DNA of 50,648 nucleotides from Acidobacteriota bacterium. GTDB lineage: Bacteria; Acidobacteriota; Thermoanaerobaculia; Multivoradales; Multivoraceae. Positions 1 to 8,878 of this stretch are shown in pieces. The position numbers were made by a program, and so were the translations under genes. The notes beneath the pieces are model-generated. The model saw only the letters and a program-made list of their open reading frames with translations, ran no database searches and was not told where the DNA came from. Location of the stretch: positions 1 to 50,648 of the forward strand of contig QQVD01000021.1 of the NCBI GenBank assembly GCA_003388555.1, given 5' to 3'. The stretch's first letter is position 1. Each line of letters opens with the position of its first letter.

Positions 1-3000
1 ACCGCACCGCCGCCACCGATCCGCGCGGCCATGTGACCACCTACGAGCACGACCGCCTCGACCGGCTCGTGCTCACCCGCCTGCCGCCGGTCGGCACGGG
101 CCTGGGCGGCGGCGGCCCGCCGGCGCAGTACACCACCAGCGCGACCTACGACCTGGTCGGCAATCGCCTCACCTTCACCGACGAACGCGGCCACACGACG
201 ACCACCGTCTACGACCCGCACGACCGCCCCGTCCTGCAGATCGATCCGGCGCCGCTCGGCTACGAGACCCGCACCGTCTACGACGCGCAGGGCAACGTGG
301 TCGCCCAGATCGACCGCCGCGGCATCGAGCAGCGCTTCTCCTTCGACCACAACAACCGGCGTACTGCGCAGAGCCGGGCCGGCCTGATCCTCGAGCGGCT
401 CGAGTACGACGAGGCCGGCAACGTCGAGTTCCGCACCGACGCGCGCGGCCACGTCACCAGCTACCAGTACGACCAGCGCAACCTGGTGGTGGCCGAGAAC
501 CGCCCGCTCGCCGCGATCACCCAGTACCGCCGCGACGCGATGGGCGACGTGGTCTACGAGCGCGACCCGGAAGGCCGCGAGACCACCCGCGGCTACGACC
601 TGCGCCGCCGCATGGTGCGCGAGACCAACGGCGCCGGCGAGACCACCTCCTACGCCTTCGACCTCAATGGCAATAGGACCCACGTCCGCCGTCCGGCCCA
701 CCCCGACGCGCCCTGGGTGTCCGCCTACGACGGCGCGGATCGCCTGACCTCGATCACCGATCCGCTCGGCCACCAGACCACCTTCACGTACGACCGCGCC
801 AGCAACCTCACCGCGCGCACCGACGCCGAGGGCCGCACCACCGCGTTCGCCTTCGACGCGCTCGATCGCCGCGTCGTGCACACCGTCGCTCAGGGGACCG
901 GTGACGAGGCTTCGCAGCAGTTCCGCTACGACCCCTCCGGCAACCTCACCGGCGTCCTCGACTTCAAGGGCCAGCTCTCCACCTTCGAGCACGACCCGCT
1001 GTCGCGCGAGACCCGCCGCACCTTCGACGCGCCTTCGGTGCCCACCGGCGACGACCTCACCGAGATCGCCACCGCCTACGACCCCAACGGCAATGCGCTC
1101 CAGGTCCTCGAGCGCTACACCGACCTCATCACCGGCGCCCCCGGCCCCACCGGCGCCCCCGGCCCCACCGGCGACCTCGAGATCCTCCAGGCCTTCGACG
1201 ACTTCGACCGCCTGATCACGCGCACCGACGCCTACGGCGAGACCCTCACCCACAGCTACGACGCGAGCGGCAACCGCACCCGTCTCGTCGATCCCGACGG
1301 GCTGCTGACCCGCTACGCCTACGACGCGCTCGACCGCCTCGTCGCCGTCACCACCAGCGGCCCCGGCGGCGGCGTCACCCAGTACTCCTACGGCCGCGAC
1401 TCCCGCCTCGAGCGCGTCGTGCACCCCAACGCCGCTGAGGAGAACACCACCTACGACCTCGCCGGTCGCACCCAGGAGATCCGCAACACCCTCGGCCCCG
1501 CCCTCATCTCGTCGTACGCCTACACCTACGACCCCAACGGCAATCGCCTGTCGCAGACCGAGGACCAGGGCGCCGGCCCCGAGCTCACCACCTACGCCTA
1601 CGACCCCGCCGACCGCCTCATCGAGGTCACCTACCCCGAACAGCGCGTCACCTACCAGCTCGACGCGGTGGGCAACCGGGTCGAGGAAAGCACCTTCGAC
1701 CTCTCCGGCGTGCTCACCGGCCGGCTCGCGTCGACCTTCGACGAGCGCGACCGCCTGCTGCGCATCGACGACCTCGTCGACCCCTCAGCTTCCGGCCAGA
1801 CCACTACCTTCAGCTGGGACCTCAACGGCAACCAGACCGGCCGTACCCGCGGCGGCGTCGCCAGGGTGCAGGAGTTCGACGCGCGCGACCGCCTGCGCGA
1901 GATCCGCGAAGACTCGACGGCTCTCCTGCTCACCTTCCGCTACGACCACCGTGGCCTGCGCACCCGCAAGTCCGGCCCCGAAGGCGTCGTCCGCTACACC
2001 TACGACCAGGACTCCGTCCTCCTGCAGAGCGACGACTTCGGAAACACCGTCGCCAAGTACGACTACGGCCCCGACCGCCTCCTCTCCCTCTCCCACGCCA
2101 CCGAAGGCCGCGGCTACTACCTCTTCGACGCTCTCGGCTCCGTCACCGCCGTCCTCCAGCCCTCCGGCACCCTCCAGGCCCGCTACCAGTGGAACGCCTG
2201 GGGCGAGCCCAGAAACATCACCGGCTCCTCAGCCAACCCCTTCGGCTTCACCGGCCACGAACGCGACCCCGAGTCCGGCCTCTACTACGCCAGAGCCCGC
2301 TACTACGACCCCGAGCTCGGACGCTTCCTCACCACCGACCCCTTCGAAGGAACCACTGACGACCCACCGTCCCTGCATCGCTACACCTACGCCAAGGTGA
2401 ACCCGACGGTCTATGTGGACCCGAGTGGGGAGATCGCGGTCGGCGTCCAGGAGCAGGAAGTCCTCGGCCGCAAGATCGAGGGACTTCAAAGGCAAGTCGA
2501 CGAGCTCGAACCCATCACCCGGGCACAGACAGAATCCGGGGTTCGGCACCCCACGCCGGAGCTCGAGCAGCGCGGTCGGCTCATCATGGAACTCGAGCAG
2601 GCCAAACGCCGCTTCGCCGAGGGAGAAGCCTTCTTCTCTGACGTAGCGACCTTCATCGAAGAGAGTGAAGAACGGCCCGGTGTCGAGCAAGTCGCCCGCT
2701 TCATCGCCGAGTCAGAGAACGAGTCGATAGGCAGAGGCCTGGCGATCGCCACCGAGCTCTTGGGGCCGGAATCCTGTGCGACAGCCTCGTGCGAGCTGAT
2801 GAAGGGCTTGGGTGGCTCACGAGACGTCGCTGAGTTCCTAGAAGCCGGGGTCGTTATTTCCGCTGATCTCCTCGTCGCACCCGAACTCGCCGCGCTGAAG
2901 CTGGATGATCTCGGACGTCTCCGCGGCCTCCAGAGAAGGGATGGCCCGGCCCCGAGCACATTGAGCAACAAAGGAGCCAGGTCGGGAGTCGCACGATCAA

Positions 3001-3404
3001 GCACACTGGATGCAGACGTCTGGAGCCAAGACCCGAGGACGCGCGGCAGGATGATCCAAGACGAGCTCTCGCGAACCGAATATCGCGATTGGCAAGAGAC
3101 CGACAGCTTTCCTGGCTTCGAATCCTCTCGAAACTTCGAGGCGGTAGACTGGCACCTCGGCGGTTCGAAGCGAGTTGTGAGTCTAAAGACTCTTGACACA
3201 AGGATTCGTACCCTTCCACGCGCCTTGGACTCCCTTCGTCGAAACATCCGGCAGCTTGCCAGAGTCGAGGTTGACGGTCAGCCGGCCGCAGGAGCTCTTG
3301 ACCTTAGGGTACAGCCTGGCGGGTCCGGACACCCAGACGTCGTTGCCCTAAGGGAGTACGGCCGCGACCTGGGAATCCCCGTCAGGATCAAGGAATTTCC
3401 CTAG
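1..3404 (+). CDS. RHS/YD-repeat polymorphic toxin, 5' end outside the window
   Basis: The reading frame is open from base 3 without a start, so the gene begins upstream; the GTG at 33 is internal. About 800 residues are YD repeats (recurring YD.xGN and DPLGR-like units) that form the RHS shell encapsulating a toxin. The conserved core ends with the family signature around 2290-2432 (RARYYDPELGRF, then YVDPSGE). The last ~320 residues are variable: a helical pre-toxin stretch and a tip in which a Glu codon at 3063, an Asp codon at 3147 and a Lys codon at 3186 (in VVSLKTLD) are spaced like a PD-(D/E)XK nuclease. Nuclease activity is inference. The next gene starts in the stop codon (TAGTG), the usual toxin-immunity arrangement. 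The core is nearly identical to 30615-33178. Confidence 0.9.
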   Translation, partial: RTAATDPRGHVTTYEHDRLDRLVLTRLPPVGTGLGGGGPPAQYTTSATYDLVGNRLTFTDERGHTTTTVYDPHDRPVLQIDPAPLGYETRTVYDAQGNVVAQIDRRGIEQRFSFDHNNRRTAQSRAGLILERLEYDEAGNVEFRTDARGHVTSYQYDQRNLVVAENRPLAAITQYRRDAMGDVVYERDPEGRETTRGYDLRRRMVRETNGAGETTSYAFDLNGNRTHVRRPAHPDAPWVSAYDGADRLTSITDPLGHQTTFTYDRASNLTARTDAEGRTTAFAFDALDRRVVHTVAQGTGDEASQQFRYDPSGNLTGVLDFKGQLSTFEHDPLSRETRRTFDAPSVPTGDDLTEIATAYDPNGNALQVLERYTDLITGAPGPTGAPGPTGDLEILQAFDDFDRLITRTDAYGETLTHSYDASGNRTRLVDPDGLLTRYAYDALDRLVAVTTSGPGGGVTQYSYGRDSRLERVVHPNAAEENTTYDLAGRTQEIRNTLGPALISSYAYTYDPNGNRLSQTEDQGAGPELTTYAYDPADRLIEVTYPEQRVTYQLDAVGNRVEESTFDLSGVLTGRLASTFDERDRLLRIDDLVDPSASGQTTTFSWDLNGNQTGRTRGGVARVQEFDARDRLREIREDSTALLLTFRYDHRGLRTRKSGPEGVVRYTYDQDSVLLQSDDFGNTVAKYDYGPDRLLSLSHATEGRGYYLFDALGSVTAVLQPSGTLQARYQWNAWGEPRNITGSSANPFGFTGHERDPESGLYYARARYYDPELGRFLTTDPFEGTTDDPPSLHRYTYAKVNPTVYVDPSGEIAVGVQEQEVLGRKIEGLQRQVDELEPITRAQTESGVRHPTPELEQRGRLIMELEQAKRRFAEGEAFFSDVATFIEESEERPGVEQVARFIAESENESIGRGLAIATELLGPESCATASCELMKGLGGSRDVAEFLEAGVVISADLLVAPELAALKLDDLGRLRGLQRRDGPAPSTLSNKGARSGVARSSTLDADVWSQDPRTRGRMIQDELSRTEYRDWQETDSFPGFESSRNFEAVDWHLGGSKRVVSLKTLDTRIRTLPRALDSLRRNIRQLARVEVDGQPAAGALDLRVQPGGSGHPDVVALREYGRDLGIPVRIKEFP
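1134..1169 (+). repeat. Two tandem 18-bp units (Gly-Ala-Pro-Gly-Pro-Thr) in the RHS core
   Basis: The unit GGCGCCCCCGGCCCCACC occurs twice in tandem at 1134-1151 and 1152-1169, encoding a short collagen-like GAPGPT repeat. The second RHS copy has one unit at the same place (31817-31834), so unit number has changed since the duplication. Confidence 0.85.
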
Positions 3405-4075
3405 TGCCGTCAAAAGTGGAGTTCACGTTCAGTCAAGCGCTGAGCGCTGAAGACTTGATCGGGGCGATTGAGAGAGTTCTTCGCGAGGTGTTGCGGTGCG
3501 ACAACTCGTTCCCATCTGCGGTCGGAGCAGGTGCACTCGATTTCGAGATCCGAACGAGTAGCGGGGAGGTCGCGACCTTCGCGCTCTTAGCTCGCTTCGA
3601 GATCTACGTCCTCCTGATTCGGAACATCGAGGCGATCTCAACCGCCATCGCCCTAGCCGACTCCATCGCCCTGGAAACGGACTTCCTGCTTGGGTGGATC
3701 GCCGATCAGTCTTATGAGAGTGTGGAGAACGAGACAGATCTCGAGCAGTTGTCCCGGCTGGGTAAGGACGTTCGGGACGTTCCGCGGACCCACGACACCG
3801 TGTGGGGCGACGAGATCGCCGACACGTCGCGCAACCCGGGGCGTCGCGTCATTCGGCGTGGCTACGTTGAGGCCGTCGGAGCGATCATGTGGCTCAGGCG
3901 CGATCGACTTCGTAGCGCCGAGAAGGCCGGGCTGGAGTGTTTCGACTCCCTTGAGCTGGCGCCAGACGTTTTCCGAGTGCATTTCGCGGACGACCTCTTC
4001 AGTGCTCCAGCTGACACCGACGGTGCTCTTCTCCAAGAGCGCATTCGTTCCTGCCTCTTCCCTCTCAAGCTCTAG
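3404..4075 (+). CDS. Candidate immunity protein for the upstream RHS toxin
   Basis: A 223-residue soluble protein without signal peptide or membrane segment. Its GTG start shares one base with the stop of the RHS toxin gene (TAGTG at 3402-3406), so the two are probably translationally coupled. Position directly after the variable toxin tip is the standard place for a cognate immunity gene. I do not recognise the family; the C-terminal half has a VIRRGYVEAVGAIMWLRRD stretch followed by alternating strands and helices. GC and codon use are visibly lower than in the RHS core, as expected for an exchangeable tip/immunity cassette. The immunity role is inferred from context only. Confidence 0.6.
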   Translation: MPSKVEFTFSQALSAEDLIGAIERVLREVLRCDNSFPSAVGAGALDFEIRTSSGEVATFALLARFEIYVLLIRNIEAISTAIALADSIALETDFLLGWIADQSYESVENETDLEQLSRLGKDVRDVPRTHDTVWGDEIADTSRNPGRRVIRRGYVEAVGAIMWLRRDRLRSAEKAGLECFDSLELAPDVFRVHFADDLFSAPADTDGALLQERIRSCLFPLKL

Positions 4076-4314
4076 CCGCGGCGGCCGAGGACTGCAGACG
4101 GAAAGCGGTGGCTGTGTCCTTCGGATCCGGTGGGGAAATCCCCTAGACTGCCGCGATTCCGAGCACTGCCAATCTCGCAACGACTACGACTAGCTCCGAC
4201 GCGCAGCACCTCGAAGCAATCCGCCTCCCCTTCTAGGTGAACCGCTTCACCATTCACTCGCGGCTGCCTCAAGAGTGAGCATCTCCCCTGCATCGCCCCT
4301 CAACCCCTCCCCCA
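4076..4314. other. Gene-free spacer upstream of pglW
   Basis: About 240 bases between the immunity gene and pglW with no convincing gene. I see no clear sigma-70 promoter or terminator. The last 12 bases before the pglW ATG (4303-4314) also precede the truncated pglW copy at 35639-35650; beyond that the two upstream regions diverge apart from a possible short TCGCCCC match with an indel. Confidence 0.5.
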
Positions 4315-5208
4315 ATGCCCCTCTGGACTCCCCTCTCCCTCTCCCGCTTCCCTCACGAGCGCGCCGCGCTCGATTACCTGAGGGAGCGGTTCCCGGATCG
4401 CGAGCCGTACCGCGCCTGGTCGAACCTCGAGTTCACGGGGTTGGACGGGTCGATGAACGAGGTGGATCTACTCCTGGTGACGCCGCGGGGCTTCTTCCTG
4501 GTGGAGATCAAGCACTGGGGCGGTGACATCTCAGGGGATCAGTCGACCTGGTACCGCCGCGAGAACGGTCGCGACTACACGGTCGACAACCCGCTCTCTC
4601 TGGCCAACACCAAGGCGAAGCGGCTCAAGAGCCTGCTGCAGGAGCAGCGGCGGGTGTTCGCCGGCCGCGCCCAGCTGCCGTTCATCGAGCCGGTGATCTT
4701 CCTCTCCAACGAGAGCGCGCGCACGCACCTGCCGCCGATCTACGACGGCAAGGTCTTCCTGCGCGACGAGATCAGCGACCAGGTGGCGGTGAGCCAGCTG
4801 TTCAAGCTCGACGCCAGCGGCCCGAACCGCCGGCCGCCGATCGATCGGCCCACCTCGAGCGCCATCGCCAAAGCGCTCGACAAGATCGGCCTGCGCCCGG
4901 CGCCTTCGGTGGTGAAGGTGGGGCAGCTGGTGCTCGGAGAGCTGCTCTACGACGACCACGGCTACCAGGACTACGAGGCCGTGCAGGAGGGCTTCTCGGG
5001 CCTGGTGCGACGCGTGCGCGTGTTCACCCACGGGCGCCAGGACGAGCCCGACGAGCGCCGCATCCGCGAGCGCGCCGCGCGCCGCGAGTTCAAGCTGCTG
5101 CACGACCTGCACCACCCCAACATCGTGCGGGCCACCGAGTACCACGACCACGAGCTCGGCCCGACCGTCGTCTTCGAGCACGTCAAAGGCGCCCAGCGCC
5201 TCGACGCC
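4303..5208 (+). repeat. Left copy of a ~906-bp direct repeat (5' end of pglW)
   Basis: This segment recurs at 35639-36544 in the same orientation without length differences from the ATG on. Only about four of ~298 encoded residues differ (for example S/R at residue 9, D/E at residue 20, E/D near 206, H/R near 240). Identity stops abruptly after TCGACGCC in both copies. The offset is 31,336 bp. Confidence 0.9.
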
Positions 5209-8200
5209 TGGCTCGCCGACCGCGCGCGCCGCACCAGCAACGGAGCGTCGCCGCTCTCGCTCGACACCCAGCTCCACCTCGCCACCACCCTCGCCGACAC
5301 CATCCACTACGCCCACCAGCAGGGGCTGCACCACCGCGGCCTCAATCCGCGCTCGGTCTGGGTGCTCGATCCCGACTCCGAGACGCCGAAGATCCAGATC
5401 GCCGACTGGTTCCTCGCCCACGGCGACGGCGCCGCCACCACCAGCAAGCAGCGCAGCACCACCACCCGGATCGAGAACCTGATCGACGACGCAGTCGCCG
5501 GCTACCTGGCGCCCGAGCTCTTCGTCGCCACACGGCCCGACGAGGTGCTGCTCGACGTGTTCTCGCTCGGCGCCCTCTTCTACCTCCTGTTCACCGGCCG
5601 GCACCCCGCCTCGTCGCGCCGCGAGCTGAGCGAGAAGCTCGCCGAGGGGCGAGGCCTGTTGCCCTCCACCGTCGTCGACGGCATCGCCCCGGCGATCGAC
5701 GAGCTGGTCGGCTCGGCCACCGCCGCCGACGCGTCGGCGCGCCTCGCATCGACCCGCAAGCTGCTGGCGCAGATCGAAGCGGTGCAGGACGAGCTCACCA
5801 GGCCGGACGACCCCGACCTCTTCCAGGCCCCCAAGGGCACCCAGCTCGCCCCCGGCATCACCGTGCTCGAGCGCCTCGGCAAGGGCGCCACCGCGCTCGC
5901 CTACCGCGTCGAGTGCGAGGCCCTTCCGGAGGCTCCCGCCAGCGCCGCCCGGCCCAGGCAGGCCGTGCTCAAGGTCGCCATCGACCCCGAGCACAACGCC
6001 CGGCTGCAGCGCGAGTCCGAGGCGCTGAAGCAGCTACGCCACCCCTGCATCGCGCAGTGCTACGAGGTGCTCGAGATCCAGGGGCACACCGCGCTGCTTC
6101 TCGAGCTCGCCGACCTGCAGACCCTCGACGAGCGCATCCGCGAGATCGGCCCGCAGACCGAGTACCTGCAGCGCTTCGGCGCCCAGCTGCTCGAGGCGGT
6201 GCGCGAGACCGAGCGCCAGGGCATCGCCCACCGCGACATCAAGCCCGCCAACCTCGGCGTCGCCGAGCGCGGCAAGAACGACGACCTGCAGCTCCTGCTC
6301 TTCGACTTCTCGCTCGTCGGCACGCCCACCGACCAGCTGCACGCCGGCACCGCCGCCTACCTCGACCCCTTCCTCGGCAGCGACGGGCGACGACGCTGGG
6401 ACCAGCACGCCGAGCGCTACTCCGCAGCCGTCACCCTCTACGAGATGGCCACCGGCTCGCTGCCGGTGTGGGGCGACGGCCGCTCCAATCCGGCCCACTC
6501 CAGCGACGAGGTCGACCTCTCGCCCGAGCGCTTCGAAGACCCCGCTCTGCGCGCTCCCCTGGCCCACTTCTTCCGCCGCGCCTTCGCGCGCTCGGTGAAG
6601 GACCGTTTCGACACCACCGAGCAGATGCTCACCGCCTGGAACGACGTCTTCCGCGCTCGCGCCGAGATCCCCGCGACGGCGGCCGCGCAGCCCGCCGCCA
6701 GCGAGAGCACGAAGGACTCTCACGACCCCCTGGCCGACATCCCCGCCGACGAGCGCGACCGCTGGGTGGCGCAGCCCGGCGGCGGCCGCCTCGATCTACG
6801 CGACGTCGCCCGCCGCGCCACCCCCGACACCCAGCTCCAGGCTCTCGATCTCAGCGTGCGCGCGATCAACGCGCTGAGCCGGCGGGAGATCTTCACCGTC
6901 GCCGAGCTGCTGGCGTTCCCGCTCTTCCAGCTCAACAGCCTGCGCGGCGTCGGCACCAAGACGCGCTCCGAGCTCACCCGCGTGGTGCGCGCCATCCGCG
7001 ACGCGCACGACTGGGCCGGAGCCGCCGCCGCTGCCGCGTCGCAGCCCAGGCAGCCGAGCGAGCCCTCCCCCGCCGACGACGAGCCAGCGATCGCGCTCGA
7101 TACGAAAGCGCTCGACAAGCTCCTCTTCCCGCGCGGCCGCGCCAAGGGGCAGCGCCCGCTGCTCGAGGCGCTTCTCTCCTGGCCCTCCGGCGACGACGTC
7201 AAGGAGCCGGTCGACGCCTCTTCCTGGAAGAGCCAGACCGACGCCGCCGCCGAGTGCTCGGTGACCCGCGCGCGCGCCGGCCAGGTGGTGGCCAAGGCGC
7301 GCCAGCGGTGGAAGGGATCGAAGGCGCTGCAGGAGGCACGGGAACGCCTCGCCGCGCTGCTCGAGGCGCGCGGCGGCGTCGAGACCACCACCAACCTCGC
7401 CAGCGAGCTCGCCGCCGCCTACGGCGCCGCGGTCAGCGAGCCGCTACGCACCCGCCTCGCCCACGTGGTGCTGCGCGCCGCCCACGAAGCCGAGCACAGC
7501 GAAGACGGGCCGCGCTGGCGCGAGCGCCGCCGCGGCCGCCAGTCGGGCCCGCTGGTGCTCTTGGCGCTCGATCAGCAAGAGGTTTCCGCCGAAGCGCGCT
7601 TCGACGGCGCGCTCGCCCTCGGCCGCCGCGCCGATCGGCTCTGCCAGGTACCCGAGGACGAGAGCGGCGCGCGCACCCACGATCCGCCGCCGGTGGTGGG
7701 GCCCGAGCACGCCGAGGCGGAGCTGCGCCGCGCCATCGAGGGATCTCCGCTCGCCAGCCTCAGCGGCGGTCGTCTGCGCCAGCTCGCCGCCGACTGCAGC
7801 GAGCACACCGCCCTCTCGGCGCGCGGCGAGCTCTACCCGCGTCGGCTCTCCGCCGGCCGCGCCTTCGATCTCGCCCGCGGCAGCCTGGTGATCGACGGCC
7901 TCTCGCCGCAACAGCTGATCGATCGCGTTGCCGCCCGCTACCCCGAGGCCGAGCGCCTGCCGGGCCGCCCCGAGCTCGACGCACTACTGCAGAAGGCCGG
8001 CATCGAGGTCTTCTTCGAGAACGGGCGCTACAAAGTGCCGGCGTTCCAGCCCACCTTCGGCTCGCTCACCGGCAAGGCCCCGTCGCGCCGCCCCACCCGG
8101 GCGAGCGACGACGCGGTCGAGCTCGAAACGGTGCCCGACGAGCACGTCGAGAGGGCGCAGTCGCTCGAGGAGCGCCTCGAGCGTTTCGTGCGCGGCGGCG

Positions 8201-8736
8201 ACTTCCTGGTGCTCGGCACCCAGCTCGACCACTACACCAGCGCCGCCGGCGAGCTCGAGCGCTTCGACTTCCAGCGCGTCGACTTCGAGCGCGCCTTCCT
8301 CGAGACCCTGCGCGCCAAGGCCGATGAGCTCGAGATCGACTGGCAGCTCGTGCTCAGCGCCGACGCCCTGCGCCCGCGCAGCGGCTCCGCGCCGCGCCAG
8401 GACTGGGCCAACCTCACCCGCCTCGTCGGCCTCGCCTTCGACCAGCTGCTCGAAGACCTCGCCGCCACACCAGACGCCGACGGCGACGCCGCCCGCCGCC
8501 CCCTGCTGCTCTACGGCCTCGGCCCCGTCGCCCGCTACGACCGCCTGCCCTGGCTCGCCAAGCTGCGCCAGCGCCTGGAAGACTCCGATCCCCCGCGCGC
8601 CCTCTGCCTCCTGCTCACCGGCAGCGAGCCCGGCGAGCCGCCCCGCCTCGACGGCCACCCCGTGCCCGTGCTCTCCCCAGCCCAGTGGGCCCACGTGCCC
8701 GAGGCCTGGGTGAAGAACCAGCACCGGGCGGGCTGA
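4315..8736 (+). CDS. pglW: PglW, BREX type 2 NERD-domain and serine/threonine kinase protein
   Basis: A 1473-residue protein. Residues ~10-130 are a NERD domain with nuclease-fold residues Asp51 (NEVD) and Glu64-x-Lys66 (VEIKHW). A first kinase-like domain follows (~225-490), but its catalytic loop reads HRGLNPRSV (from residue ~340) and it lacks DFG, so it should be a pseudokinase. The second kinase domain (~515-780) has a glycine loop (LGKGATALAY), HRDIKPANL at 639 and DFS at 664, so it looks active. Residues ~842-892 resemble an RNA polymerase alpha C-terminal/helix-hairpin-helix fold (LDLSVRAINALS, then LRGVGTKTRSEL). The C-terminal third is uncharacterised. PglW is the signature kinase of BREX type 2 and is first in the operon here. 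No Shine-Dalgarno precedes the ATG. Confidence 0.93.
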   Translation: MPLWTPLSLSRFPHERAALDYLRERFPDREPYRAWSNLEFTGLDGSMNEVDLLLVTPRGFFLVEIKHWGGDISGDQSTWYRRENGRDYTVDNPLSLANTKAKRLKSLLQEQRRVFAGRAQLPFIEPVIFLSNESARTHLPPIYDGKVFLRDEISDQVAVSQLFKLDASGPNRRPPIDRPTSSAIAKALDKIGLRPAPSVVKVGQLVLGELLYDDHGYQDYEAVQEGFSGLVRRVRVFTHGRQDEPDERRIRERAARREFKLLHDLHHPNIVRATEYHDHELGPTVVFEHVKGAQRLDAWLADRARRTSNGASPLSLDTQLHLATTLADTIHYAHQQGLHHRGLNPRSVWVLDPDSETPKIQIADWFLAHGDGAATTSKQRSTTTRIENLIDDAVAGYLAPELFVATRPDEVLLDVFSLGALFYLLFTGRHPASSRRELSEKLAEGRGLLPSTVVDGIAPAIDELVGSATAADASARLASTRKLLAQIEAVQDELTRPDDPDLFQAPKGTQLAPGITVLERLGKGATALAYRVECEALPEAPASAARPRQAVLKVAIDPEHNARLQRESEALKQLRHPCIAQCYEVLEIQGHTALLLELADLQTLDERIREIGPQTEYLQRFGAQLLEAVRETERQGIAHRDIKPANLGVAERGKNDDLQLLLFDFSLVGTPTDQLHAGTAAYLDPFLGSDGRRRWDQHAERYSAAVTLYEMATGSLPVWGDGRSNPAHSSDEVDLSPERFEDPALRAPLAHFFRRAFARSVKDRFDTTEQMLTAWNDVFRARAEIPATAAAQPAASESTKDSHDPLADIPADERDRWVAQPGGGRLDLRDVARRATPDTQLQALDLSVRAINALSRREIFTVAELLAFPLFQLNSLRGVGTKTRSELTRVVRAIRDAHDWAGAAAAAASQPRQPSEPSPADDEPAIALDTKALDKLLFPRGRAKGQRPLLEALLSWPSGDDVKEPVDASSWKSQTDAAAECSVTRARAGQVVAKARQRWKGSKALQEARERLAALLEARGGVETTTNLASELAAAYGAAVSEPLRTRLAHVVLRAAHEAEHSEDGPRWRERRRGRQSGPLVLLALDQQEVSAEARFDGALALGRRADRLCQVPEDESGARTHDPPPVVGPEHAEAELRRAIEGSPLASLSGGRLRQLAADCSEHTALSARGELYPRRLSAGRAFDLARGSLVIDGLSPQQLIDRVAARYPEAERLPGRPELDALLQKAGIEVFFENGRYKVPAFQPTFGSLTGKAPSRRPTRASDDAVELETVPDEHVERAQSLEERLERFVRGGDFLVLGTQLDHYTSAAGELERFDFQRVDFERAFLETLRAKADELEIDWQLVLSADALRPRSGSAPRQDWANLTRLVGLAFDQLLEDLAATPDADGDAARRPLLLYGLGPVARYDRLPWLAKLRQRLEDSDPPRALCLLLTGSEPGEPPRLDGHPVPVLSPAQWAHVPEAWVKNQHRAG

Positions 8737-8779
8737 CCACGACGCGGTGCACCGAGGCGCTCCGACCTCCTCCGCTGGA

Positions 8780-8804
8780 CCTTCTCCTTCTGGCAGGGGG
8801 AAGG
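8780..8804. repeat. Imperfect hairpin of a dispersed C/G-tract repeat, in the pglW-pglX gap
   Basis: CCTTCTCC and GGGGGAAGG pair across a TTCTGGCA-like loop. Similar elements lie at 13951-13970 and 44843-44930. It sits in the 142-nt gap between the pglW stop and the preferred pglX start; a frame through it can be read but gives a low-complexity peptide, so it is better seen as non-coding. Confidence 0.5.
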
Positions 8805-8866
8805 ATCGGGGGAAGAGCTCGACGACTAAGATCCCGCCGTCCCCTCTTGATCTCCCTCCCCAGGCC

Positions 8867-8871
8867 GAGGA
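8867..8871 (+). promoter_or_regulatory. Ribosome binding site that decides the pglX start
   Basis: GAGGA, seven bases before a TTG at 8879. An earlier in-frame GTG at 8747 has no such site and would add ~44 low-complexity residues through a hairpin repeat. The protein starting at 8879 (then [18 protein letters not shown]) matches the way PglX N-termini usually begin. Confidence 0.6.
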
Positions 8872-8878
8872 CCCTCCC

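Noticed and set aside
1134-1169. Collagen-like protein
   Set aside because: Only two GAPGPT units within an RHS core; not a collagen domain.
5913-8327. 804-codon alternative plus-strand frame inside pglW
   Set aside because: Arg/Ala/Pro-rich out-of-frame product; the kinase motifs are in the pglW frame.
8747-8878. Longer N-terminus of PglX from GTG 8747
   Set aside because: No ribosome site, low-complexity sequence through a hairpin repeat, and poor agreement with PglX N-termini.
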